DNA of 64,000 bases from Bombus terrestris (Eukaryota; Arthropoda; Insecta; Hymenoptera; Apidae), in assembly GCF_910591885.1 (NCBI RefSeq), contig NC_063271.1, positions 7,247,001 to 7,311,000 of the forward strand, given 5' to 3'. Of this stretch, positions 25,226 through 37,117 are shown one piece after another. Under the pieces are notes generated by a model. The model saw only the letters and a list, made by a program, of their open reading frames with translations, was not told where the DNA came from and made no database searches. The stretch's first letter is position 1. Each line of letters starts with the position of its first letter. Made by a program: the position numbers and the translations under genes.

Positions 25226-27496
25226 TAATATATGAATAACGGGAGAAATAATTGTTTATGACAAAGAGAGATAAACAAATTATTTCTTTCTGTATTTAAA
25301 ATATATAAATAAATCGTCCAAAATAATAAAATCGTGTACATGTTAATTATTTCTTTCTCATAACGTTAAAAAGCTTATTTATGTTAAAATTATCACATCA
25401 TGGACAAATTTTTAAATAATGTAAAATTATTATTATTATTGTTGCTGTTGTTACTTACAATACTTTTACCGTCATTATTATTTACTTCCCAGGATATGAT
25501 ATACCAGTTTTATAATTATAAATCGTAAGTAATAGGTAAAAACACATTTCTAAGGCATACATACATTACATATTCATATATATATATATATAATGTATAG
25601 TGTACTTGAATAAAGTATAAAATAACATGTTTATTTACCTAATTATGAAAAATATAGTTCATATCTTAAATATAACACACTCCAGCATACAGTATCAAAT
25701 ATTTATTTATATTCAGCTTTTCATAAATGTTTCCTGCAAAAGATATTTAATTACGTTTTAATGATATATACGAAAAAAGAATTTATACAAATATGAATAA
25801 TATGAAAAGAGTTGTTATAATATTAATAATATATTATTATATTAATTATATATTTATTATTTCCATTTTATATTTTATTAAAAGAAAACATTATATGTTT
25901 TAATTACTTGATTTATACTAATATTATATGCTATATATCATGTAACAAAATAAATATATTATTTTAAATATTATGCTTATATTTAATGATTTATACTTAG
26001 CTAGATAAAATTATAGCTAAATGTTCATAAGAATCGCATTTCTAGAAGCTAAATTCCAATTTCCTTATGTAATTTCTTAGATTCGTTGTATTTTGAATAT
26101 GGTTTCTATTTATCCATATGAATGAAAAGTTAAACAACTTCTCAATGAATTACATTGACAATGTATATACTTTATTATTTTATACAATCAAATCTTTGTT
26201 TTCTTCCTTATCATCTGTCATCACTTTAAAGAATTATCTCTCTATAGCATATTATTTTGCAAAGATAATTAACTTTCTTTAACTTGACCATATGTTCATT
26301 TTATTTAATGTGAAAAAAGGTGAAAAGAAAAAATGTTCAGTATTTTTAGTATTATGATAAATATAATAAATGTTTGTATCTTTGACATGTTATTATATAA
26401 ATAATGCTACGTAAGTAACTATATTTATATCAATATAATAACGGAATTTGTAAAAATCCAAATTCAACGGAATATTTTCTTCTGTAAATGGCCTTAAATA
26501 CGCGATGGATAGAGAAAACAATCTGTGCACGTATTACCATCATTTAAAAAATTCACTAAAGATCATATTATGTTCAAACATTTAAAACAAAATAGATACG
26601 AGGGATACAGACAAAGGTATTTACACATCAGCAGTTTTGTCTTGGCATTTAAATACATATCTCTGATCGTAAATTCAAGTATGAGAAATTATTATTGCAG
26701 AAATAAAATGCACAGTTTTATCAGTAAAATATCTCATTCAAAAACTTTTTAATATTTGCAAACACTCATTGTACTTACTCTATATGTATATATATACATA
26801 CATATATGTACATATTTATAACAAAACACACAAGTTTTATAGATCTATTTTTCTCATACAAACGCGATTTCTATTGTTTAATATTATTAAACAATTAACA
26901 TATTCTATATGGTTTTATATTTATCTGTACAAACAAAAGTAATAAAAATATGAAATTCTATCAAAAGAAAGAGGTACAGGTAACTATTCAATTTTATTCC
27001 ACAAAAAATATCATTTTGAAAAGTGATTTGTTCAAAATATTTGCTTGTTTAAAATAGACACTTTTCTTTCGATAATTTTAATTTCTCTTTTAGAAGTACT
27101 TAAAATGGCTTTATTGCCATATCTAAATTGGATTATTACCAAAATACAGGACGCTATGTAATATATTATAATATTATCACCGAGTATGGATACTTCATAT
27201 AAAAATAAATTGAAAATGGTCAATATTTTTTTGAACAAAGTTTCATTTTCTAAGGAGAAGTAAGTATTTACGAAACAAATATATATATCCGGTAAATATA
27301 CAAATTTTACTTTCTCGAAAACGAAATCTAATTAAAAGATCAGAAATGAAATCTATAATTCCGCTTTTCATTTCAATTTATTCTTTTATAAGATATCGTA
27401 CTCTGTTAGTTAGTAACATATTTTGTGGCATGCCATCGGAGATTGATCATCAGAGCCAGTAGTAGAATATTTTCTAATTAATTAAGTGTAAATCGG

Positions 27497-27575
27497 TAGA
27501 GTCGGGTTGCTTGAGAGTGTTCCCCTAAGTACAGGTGGTCAACTCCATTCACGATCCGACCACGAGAGCAATAGG
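27497..27575 (+). pseudogene. 28S rRNA-like fragment (D1/D2 flank)
   Basis: The sequence contains AGAGTCGGGTTGCTTGAGAG, then CCCTAAGT, GGTGGT, AACTCCAT and ACCACGAGA followed by AATAG, in the same order as the conserved 28S segment just upstream of the D2 expansion. Small changes and a shortened stretch before ACCACGAGA separate it from a functional rRNA. It is isolated, with AT-rich DNA on both sides. I read it as a nuclear rDNA-derived fragment; the rRNA comparison is from memory. Confidence 0.7.
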
Positions 27576-30500
27576 TATTAGAGGCATGATTAACAATTAC
27601 GTAGCTAATGGTCACTATCTCATTGCATAAAACATTACATTTCTATTGTGTTGCATTAATAAGAAAAAAAGAGAAAGATATACAAAAGTACAAAAAATAT
27701 TGTTGAGACGTTTTTCTAACAAATTTACAAACTTCAAAAGGGTTGTAAAAGAGACTATATGAAAAATTGTTAGTGCGATTACTTATGTAAAATACTATTT
27801 GTGTATATATATATATAATAAATTGTGTGTAATATCTCGTTCTATTCCCAAAAAAAAATTGTTTCAGCTTTAACATATACAATACATCCAAGTGTACCTT
27901 AATATATAAGAACTTTAGATACAAAAAGATATCTTTCACTGCTTATAAGAATAGTTATTACTCAGATAAATTTATCACTTATTTATATGTATAAATTTAT
28001 GAGCGTTATTTCTGCCCCTTTTAAATTTGTAGATATCATTAAAAAACATATATGTAATTAGAAAAAAGAAAAAGAGATATTAATCCAACGAAAAGGACAT
28101 TTGTATTATAATAAAATGAAAATTAAAAGTTTCATTCGTGACGTTGAATAAATAATAAATAAATATTACTGAAATAGTGACTCATTGCTTGGTACATATA
28201 TACACGTATATGTACGAATGAAACAACGGTATTTAGGCAGTTATTTTACGGTGTGGTGACTGCTTTTCGTTTTATCCTATTAGTACAAACGAAATCATTA
28301 TCAGAGTCACTACTGTAAAACGGTCCTAAGGTCTTGAATAAACCTTTGTACAGTTGTAAGGCTTGAGATACCGAAGTTACTGATATATAATATCCGAGGA
28401 TTAATCTATGAATATAATGCGCTCAAACGTTAATCAATATTTAATGTAAAATTCCTTACTTCGAATTTAATTTTCTCTATGCATAAATTATAATGACAAT
28501 AGATTATATATGTAAACAGAATATTTATAAAAAAAATTATAGTGTTAGCGCGAGTAACTAAAGCGTTAGTGTGAATAATGAAATACTTATTAAAACGTGA
28601 CTCGAAAAAGAAGGCACTTTATCAGAAAATAAATATCTCATAAGCCACGTTACGTTCTTAACTAAAAATGTTGCTTAATCTTAGAAATAATAACTTTAAC
28701 ATTAAATATATTGTAAACTATTAGCCATCTGAAACTATACATATATATCAATATTTTCAGTATCACAAATCCTATCACAATGTAAAACTTCATTCGAACA
28801 TTTCCGAATCTTCCTTTCTAAAAAATTTGATTGCTTACTCGACTCAACGTTAAATAGCGAAGATACATCTTATATTAGCAAATACATTTGATATTTCCCC
28901 ACTATTTTAAATTAAATATCTTTTTCTTAGGCATCTTTTCGCAAATATAAAAACAATGAAAATTATTTGAATTCTGAATAAACTACATATCTTCCAACCG
29001 AATAAATTAAATCTTAACAGTGACATACATTTTATAACACCTAAAACGCTTAAAACATGCTAATTACCCTTCTACCACTTCCTTCAACCAATTAGAATCA
29101 CATCAATATGTAACTACTAGTAACAATGTTGATTAATTTAATTATATAAAAATCATAAAAATATATATTTGAAAGCACTTTTCAGTACTTTCAATGTTAG
29201 CTGAACTACAGAGAGTATTTTATAAATTATAATTATAAATTAAAACAAAAAGAATTGTATTAATAGCAAAAAAACAAGTTATATCATTATTTAGAAAACT
29301 ATTCAAACTTTAACATTAATTAAATAAAATCATAAAAAATATGTATTGTTAATATTAAATCACAACTAATTTTAATGCGTATATAGCGTAACTAATTTAT
29401 CTGAGAACATTGTAACAATTTGTAAGCAACTGGTGCAAAAGCTATTTGATATGAAAAGATATATTCTCTGTAGCTGAAACAACTTTTTTTAAGAACCTAA
29501 AAAGATTTCAATTTAATTTCGTTAAACAAAATAACCTATACTTTAGTAATTGTGATATATAATAGCATTTATCGAAATACGGACAATAATGCGCATACAT
29601 ATAAAGTTATTCGACATAATGAACATAATTAAAGTCTAAATAATTCAACATATATCTAGAATGTGATTAAGAAAGTTTGAATTAGTCAAAGGCTCATTGT
29701 TTATATGCATCTGAGTTCTTGAAGTTTAACTTGTAATCTTTTGTGACGTTGAATATTATCATTTCATCTTCAAATTTATTTCAAATTAGTGCTATAGTAT
29801 AGATTAGTGCATATTATAGATAAGTCTATATAATTTATAAAAATTTTTATAAATTTTTGGGGTTTGTTTCATACATGCTCCTATAAGAAAATCTATCTTC
29901 ATCACTTAATATGCTTTTTTTATGTTATATTATTTTAAGATGAAAAATGTTACATTTATATCACTCACAAAACATTCCAATGTTCCCAAATAAATCACGC
30001 ATATCTTTGTGGTGTGAGCGCGTGCGCATATGGAGATATGATATATACAGGATATAAGTTAAAACATAAAAGATAGTTCAGATATAGATCCTGCTCTTCA
30101 AAATAATGAAATTAGTTCAAATAAACGCACGTACCATTTAAGCTTTTCAAATTACAAACTGCTTTATCCTTAAAAAAATAATATCCATCTATTATTTTTA
30201 CACCAAATTTAAAATAAATATGTTGCACCTCGATGTAGTATCTACCTTATAGATGCTAATTGTAGGTTTTCATATTCTGTCAACTTTTCTTGTCATGCTA
30301 TATTCAATTAGCTTATTAAATTTGGAAACATTTTTAGAACAGTTATGAAGATTACATATATTGAAATTTAACATTATTTGTAAATTTTCACTTCATATGT
30401 TTTAGCGCAGTACTATTTGCAACTCAAAAACAGTATCAAATCAAATAAGCCTGTGTGAATTTATTTCATTATTGTAATAATGTAATAAAAATTAATTCCG

Positions 30501-32225
30501 GAACGATTTCGTTGTGTATATATTTAAAACTATATAAAAACATTAAAACAGTATTTTAAAGGTATAACAATATTTCTTTTATACATATTGTACTATGTAT
30601 AATATTCACACGTATTTAGAAACTATGAAAAAACTATGAAACAAAATTATGTTAAGTAATATATTATAAATACAGTTATAAATATACTATGTATATATAT
30701 CATGTTATGGAAGCTTGTTAGATATAATAGACTATTTTTTATGTTTTACATGTTATGAAAATAAAGTATTTAATTGTAAGTGCAAAATAACATCCAGAAG
30801 AAAAGATACAAATCTGTTAGTGAAAATTTAAAAAATATTTACAAATAATAATCTACATAACTATTTAAAAATTAACATTGCCTCGATTTCTTGTCATATC
30901 AATATTATATCTTGTTCATTATTATACCAGAGGTTAAATATATTGATCAAAGAGGTAATTTCATTGCAAAACCAAAACGCGAAAGAAGCATATTGCTACA
31001 TAAAGATGAAAGCGAAATTTTGCTTATAAATTCATTGTGACAATTACCTACAACTCATGATTTTTCACGATCTATCAGTAAATTTGACTTCTAGTATAGT
31101 TAAAAACTTGGTTTTGTTTATTATTTAAAACCAAAAAAGGCAAAACTTTATTTGTTATATAATATTTTATCATAAATCCTAAATGATGCTTCATTTCTTG
31201 ATAAAATTAATATATTCTTTCATTTGTTTGGGAAGTAATAGTATTATCATTTTCCTTGTGATCTTAACAAATGTTTCATGTATCATAAAAAAGTTCTATG
31301 TACAAGATAACAAGTATGTATATATACATGTACTAAAAAAAATTTACTCAAATTCGCAATATTATTCCAAATTGAAACATAAGAAAGATTTATATCACAA
31401 ACTAGAAATCAGGGAATATGTAATATACAATTTAATTGCTAATTTATTAGTGAATACTTTCTATCCATCATGTAAAGAAAAACAGAAAAAAAATCCAAGT
31501 TCCTTCTCAAATTTACAATGATTTACGATTATTATTTTACAATGACTATATGGAATAATACTGCGATATTCAGCACTTTGTTTTTTACTTCATATGCACA
31601 TACGCGTATACACACGCACACATACAAAACATATATAAAGATATATACACATAATAAAAGAGGAAAAAGCAGAGATAGGAAATAGGAATGCAGCGTTTAG
31701 CGAGAGAGAATCGATGGTACATTTCAAATTGTTCAATTTGAACCAACATTCTAGAAAGTTGAAAGCTTTTGTACTGCTTTGATATGGACTACATATATTC
31801 CATTAAAAACTCATTGATAATTATTTAACAAAATTATCACAGATTTAATCAAAAACTAATAGCGTGTGCAACGTATACAACTTTATATAAAAGAAATGTG
31901 TAACCAAAATCTGTACTCTTGGTAATAGTGTCACAAAATAATATTCTATTACACAAAATACAAATGTATCCTATGTTAAAATTATTCGCAACCAATGCTA
32001 TAAAACACTAACAATAATCATCTATTGTTTGTTAACTGATTGTAAATAATAAAACTATATTTAAAATCAAATTACCAATATTCTTACTTTCCATTTTTGG
32101 TTTTCGATTTCCATGAGAAGCATTCAATTCGTGATTTACGATGAATTTATGCTTTATACACATCGTTTCCTTCTCGCATATTTTATGCGCACGTATGAAC
32201 ATTTTTAGCAAATAACTGTCGTGTA

Positions 32226-34930
32226 TTAGAAGTCATCAATACCACCATCAGGGACACCAGAACGTACTTTATCCAATACTTTATTAACAAATTCGGTTGA
32301 ATGATTTGCTATTCGTATTTCTGTAACAGAAAAATAAAGAATATGAAATAGATATCCACCCTACCTGGAACTGTTGATAACACTCAAATCACACAACTTA
32401 AGTAATTAAATAATTTTAAAACTTATTTAAGAAAATGTTAATTTAAAATAAACAAATAATTTATAGTGTAGAACTTTACAGAAGTATCTACAAAATTAAT
32501 TAATATAATCCCATAATTTTTTAAAAATTGTTTTCACCGTACTATTTCATATATTTATATAAAAATTTTAAAAGTACTAACTGGTAGCTAATTTACAATA
32601 TTTTTCCATTTGACGTGTCAACTCTTCTTGATTTTCGGGATTAGGTTCTGTTAATTTTGCAGCGAGCGTTTGCTTAGCCTGGCATATACCTTGAATTAAA
32701 CGTTCTGCAACAATAATTATTGACATATTAAATTAGCTTTTCTACTCTTAAAAAGTTTATCAAAAAGAAAAAATTTGCTAAAATTTCCAAATATGTTAAG
32801 ATTATCGATAATAAAATAAGAAAAAATTTGGATTTCAAGAAAATAGCTTTGGTTACATATGACTATAATTACAAGTACTCAACTGTGTTCCTGTTCTAAT
32901 CCATGTAATTTTATTTTATTTGCTTCATGTTGAGCTTTCTTTTTTAAACGGCATGCTCTTGAAGCAAGTTTATTTTTTTCCTTGCGCGTTTTAGGTCTTG
33001 CTGTAAATGGTAACTCAGAAACTGGTGTCATATCATTAATAATACGAGATAATTTATCCAATTCACGACCAATACTATATAATTTTCGTGGATTTGGAGT
33101 AAGATCATTTCCATCGCCTTTTCGAGCTTTTCCACTGTGTTTAATTCCACGAAGCGCACAATGAGGACTAAAAACAGGATCTGTAGCTTCATTTAAAATA
33201 TGTGGATCTTCAAGACGTGCTCTTGCCACAAGTCTTTGTCCTTTTGGCCCTTTTGCTTGGACGTTATATTGCCAAAAATATCGTTCTTTCTTACTATGTT
33301 TACTATCTCGATTTGAATCTACACTTCCACCTCCTACTCTACTTCCAGTGTTTTGATCTTCACCATCGCTACCACCGGTATCTATAAATAATTACTTTTA
33401 ATTTTAGATATACATGAAAATACATTATATTAAGAATTTTTAATTAGAACATTAAAAGTGATGTTATCATTCATAAACATTAAAGTACCATTATCACTAC
33501 TGTAATCATCATAGTGATCACTGTCATCATCACTATCTTCATAACCTTCATCATGGCTAAGAGGATCAATATGATAGAGTGGATCTGGACTAAGTGCACC
33601 TCCAGTACTTAAACTACTTGTTGAACCAGCTTCAACAACACCAAGGCTACCAGTACTTAATAAATGTGGTCGTGGTTCTCTACGAGCCCAAATTTGGTCT
33701 AGCGCCATTGTCCGGGTCGGCGCAGACATGGATAGTCTAGAAACTTTAGACTTATTACTCGTACATTCAACATCCATCTGACCATGAGTGGAATTATCAA
33801 AAGAATTATCACAACGTCTCATTAACAATTCATGAAGAGCAGACTGTCCATTAGGTTTGTTTGTAGGATGTAGAGATGTTGAGGAACTTGCAGTTGAACT
33901 ACCTTTAAAACAATTATTTAAAACATTACTTTTATCTTGAGAATATTTTGTTTATTTTAACATATAGATATGAAAATAATATATATCTTGAAAACAGTTT
34001 TTTTAATTACTAATATAGTTTTAAAATGTTTAGAATGTTTTTAATACATTAGAATACATTATTTTTCATTATGTACATATAGTACATTAAATATGTATAT
34101 AATAATGCCTTGCATTTTAAATTTTATATATATTTTTACTATAAAACATATATCGCAAGTGATATTGTTAGTTTCAACATATTTTATATGATTCATATAA
34201 AAATAATTTTTTGTACAGAATTTGTTAATAACAAAATTTTTACAAAAAGTATAAAATTAAAATAGATATAAAAAATATAAGTTATATATAAACCTGCAAT
34301 ATTACTAGTTCCTGGACTTGGAAAAGCATTGGGGCTAATTGTTTCCAAATTGTCAGCAACATTGATATTTATGTTTAAATTGAGTCCATGTGTATTTAAA
34401 TATGTAGGGCAAATATTACGGTATGTTGATCCAGATTGCGGGAAACTACTTGGAGCAAATACAACATTGTTATCATTAAACAATGGACCAACTGATTGAG
34501 CTACATTAACATCCATTTTAAATGGTTGAACTCTTTCTTCTGGTAAAAGTAAATCATCAAAATTTAAATCACCAAGGAGAGTATCGTCATTTGCATTTAA
34601 TTCAGCAAGCGTAGGTCCTTGTATAAGATCTGCTTTATCTACTTGTAATATGTCATCATCTTCCCATTTCTCTGTTTTAAAAAAATCATCTAACTGTTCG
34701 GAATCTACTTTAAATGGTGATTCTATGTGATCAGATCTATTGGGCCATATTGATGTCAATGGAGATGGTGAAAATTGTTCATATACACCCCGAGTACTTC
34801 TGTGTCCTCCTGGTATAGGTACTGATGCTGAGGAAGGACCCATTTCTTGATTTGGTTCTTGTTTTATTATTCCATCCATTGAGCTAGTTTTAATCTCCGA
34901 AAATAGTTCAATATATCCAGATTCTCCCAT
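32226..34930 (-). CDS. REPTOR/CREBRF-like bZIP transcription factor
   Basis: Five exons join in frame: 34930-34294, 33902-33489, 33381-32884, 32704-32582 and 32320-32226, giving 588 residues. The N-terminal exon is acidic and rich in Asp, Asn and Ser (for example DDTLLGDLNFDDLLLPEE), like an activation region. Exon 2 holds SALHELLMRR and an acidic EDSDDDSDHYDDY run. Exon 3 carries KKERYFWQYNVQAKGPKGQR and a bZIP basic region near residues 482-500 (RKEKNKLASRACRLKKKAQHEAN) leading to a short zipper. This arrangement is that of vertebrate CREBRF and Drosophila REPTOR, which acts under TORC1 inhibition in starvation and stress. Exons 3 and 4 end at non-consensus donors (GTTGAG and GTTAGT), yet the joins restore EHKRLI and keep the frame. 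It ends GIDDF. Confidence 0.93.
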
Positions 34931-36060
34931 CAATACATAAATCTTAAAATCAATTAAATTAAAAACTGAAACTTTGCTGAGTTATATATTTACTTAAAAA
35001 AAAAAAAATGATTTAAATTATATATAATGTATAGTAGATCTTACCAATTTGTTTTTTTTTTTTTTAATATTGAACTCTATATATTTTACAATATAAATTC
35101 TTAATTTTAAATTTTCAAACGAAAATAAAATATATCCGATGGTTAAGTTCAAATCTAAAGACAAAAATAAATTAGGTATCCGTATATGTTTACAGATTCC
35201 CTTTATAGTTCACATAAATAATGCTGTCTAATACGAGGATTCAATTGGTTTGCATACTCCGTAATATTGTTAATTAGTAACAATTCTCAATCTGCACAAT
35301 TACATAGTATACATATTCACCACCCTCAAATGGAACGACCATGACTTTCGTCAGCAAATATTTTTCCTAGCCAACAACATTGACTCAAAAAGTTTTCTGA
35401 TCTTGGTGTCTGTAGTAAATTCAACCTTTTTCCAGGTTTAGCAAAAAATATTACAAACAAAGATATATATTGCTGTTTACTCTTGCACTACTCTCTTTAG
35501 TTACGCACCGAAAATTCATACAATCCAATTGTAAAATACAGTTTGTTATTGTTTTGCCACAAGATTTCGAGTCAGTATCACTGATATTAACATAAATAGG
35601 GAACGATCACATGACAAAAGTCGAGTATTCAACCAATGAAAACATTTCACCAATCGCGAATAAACCTTTAAGTTGTCAATCATATATGATTTGCAAATAT
35701 AATGCTGATTAGAATACTATCAAATAAAAACTAACTAACTAAATTAGTTACTAATACTATTAAGTAAATTATAAATCTAAAAAAATATATTTAATATTAT
35801 AAAATCGCTAACAAATATAAAAAGAAGAGCAACGCTTATTTCTGTATAAGTTAATATCCAATAATGAAAGACAATATCTACTAAAGACAGTAAAGGAAGC
35901 AATGGTCAAAATCAGAATAAAAAAGTTGTCTATCGCGCATAACCTTTTAAAATAATATGGTTAAATAAAAATTATAGTAAAATTTCAGGATGTATGATAT
36001 AAAAAGCATAACGGAAGTAGAAATGAATATATTTTGTAAAATTTATATTAGTTTGGATAC

Positions 36061-36102
<42 letters not shown>

Positions 36103-36808
36103 GGATGTTAAATTAATTATATTTGAAATATTTGTAAAACATTTTTATTGTTAAATTATATATGTACATATATTATAAGAGGCACCACAAACATACATAT
36201 CTATATATATCTCTTGAATCATTCTTTTAGATATTTATAAGAAGAGAATATGTTAATCTCAGTGAAGTACAATTCAATATTTGTCTAATAATTGCTTACT
36301 TTTCACATATTAAAGCTTCTATATATTAAAAATGCTACAAACTTTAATGAATTTTAATTTAGAAGAAATGTGCATATACATATATAAATTACACATATAA
36401 AAAAATATGAGAAGGTTTGTTAAAATAAATAATGTAAAATTCTTCATAATGTCATATATGAAGTAAATAAGAAGTAAATGAAATAATATAGATTTTATAC
36501 ATATAAAATCATAGGTTTATGTAGGTGCAAAATACATCACTCGATTGTCCTTCTAGAGTCTGGATATTGAAGATAATCAGAATTACAGACGATATAGCTA
36601 TTTTATCATTCTCATATTTGTGGGTTTCGTTAGAATAAAGTATGTATATAGTGATATTTCATGTTATTTTTGTTTACCTTTGAAAAGAGATTAACTACAA
36701 GTATTAAAAATATGAAACTATACTAACTAAAGGTAAATAATACGGATGAATAACTTGGATAACCTATAATATTTTGTAGAAAAACATTACATTTGTGATG
36801 GTTTAAAT
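34931..36808. other. Divergent promoter region, REPTOR-like and F-box/E2 genes
   Basis: About 1.9 kb of AT-rich sequence separates two start codons facing away from each other. The segment 35150-35650 is somewhat less AT-rich and is the likely REPTOR-side promoter/5' UTR. Two poly(T)/poly(A) tracts lie near 34996 and 35051, and a TG microsatellite near 36073. No other gene is seen. Confidence 0.4.
36061..36100 (+). repeat. TA/TG compound microsatellite
   Basis: About six TA units run directly into about fourteen TG units. Confidence 0.95.
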
Positions 36809-37050
36809 ATGGCTGGTGACAAAGTAGTAGGTGGTTCTTCGCATCTAACCAAGGAAAAAGTACATAAAGATGATACTTATAATGAAAATTTAAATGTAGA
36901 AGATGAATTTGTAGAACCTATTGAATATGTACCTTGCCCTGAATTTAATTTTTCGGTAAGTCTTTTAAACAAGAAAGTGTACTTAGATATTTATATTTGC
37001 GCTTAAATTGTTCAACGTCAAAAAAAAATTTCTAAATAATAAAATTGTGA

Positions 37051-37117
<67 letters not shown>

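Larger units (their letters stand above)
24690..32225. other. Gene-free AT-rich 7.5 kb between convergent 3' ends
   Basis: SPT2 ends from the left and the REPTOR-like gene ends from the right. Between them I see no exon: open frames (for example at 26525, 27643 and 31183) are low-complexity AT products. Contents are a pogo-type MITE (24870-25225), a 28S rRNA-like fragment (about 27497-27575), many AATAAA hexamers and TA-rich microsatellites. Part of the right side is probably a long 3' UTR of the REPTOR-like gene. Confidence 0.5.

Noticed and set aside
31183..31521. 112-codon open frame in the 7.5 kb gene-free region
   Set aside because: Composition is Ile/Tyr/Lys-rich AT noise; no domain, no supporting splice sites.
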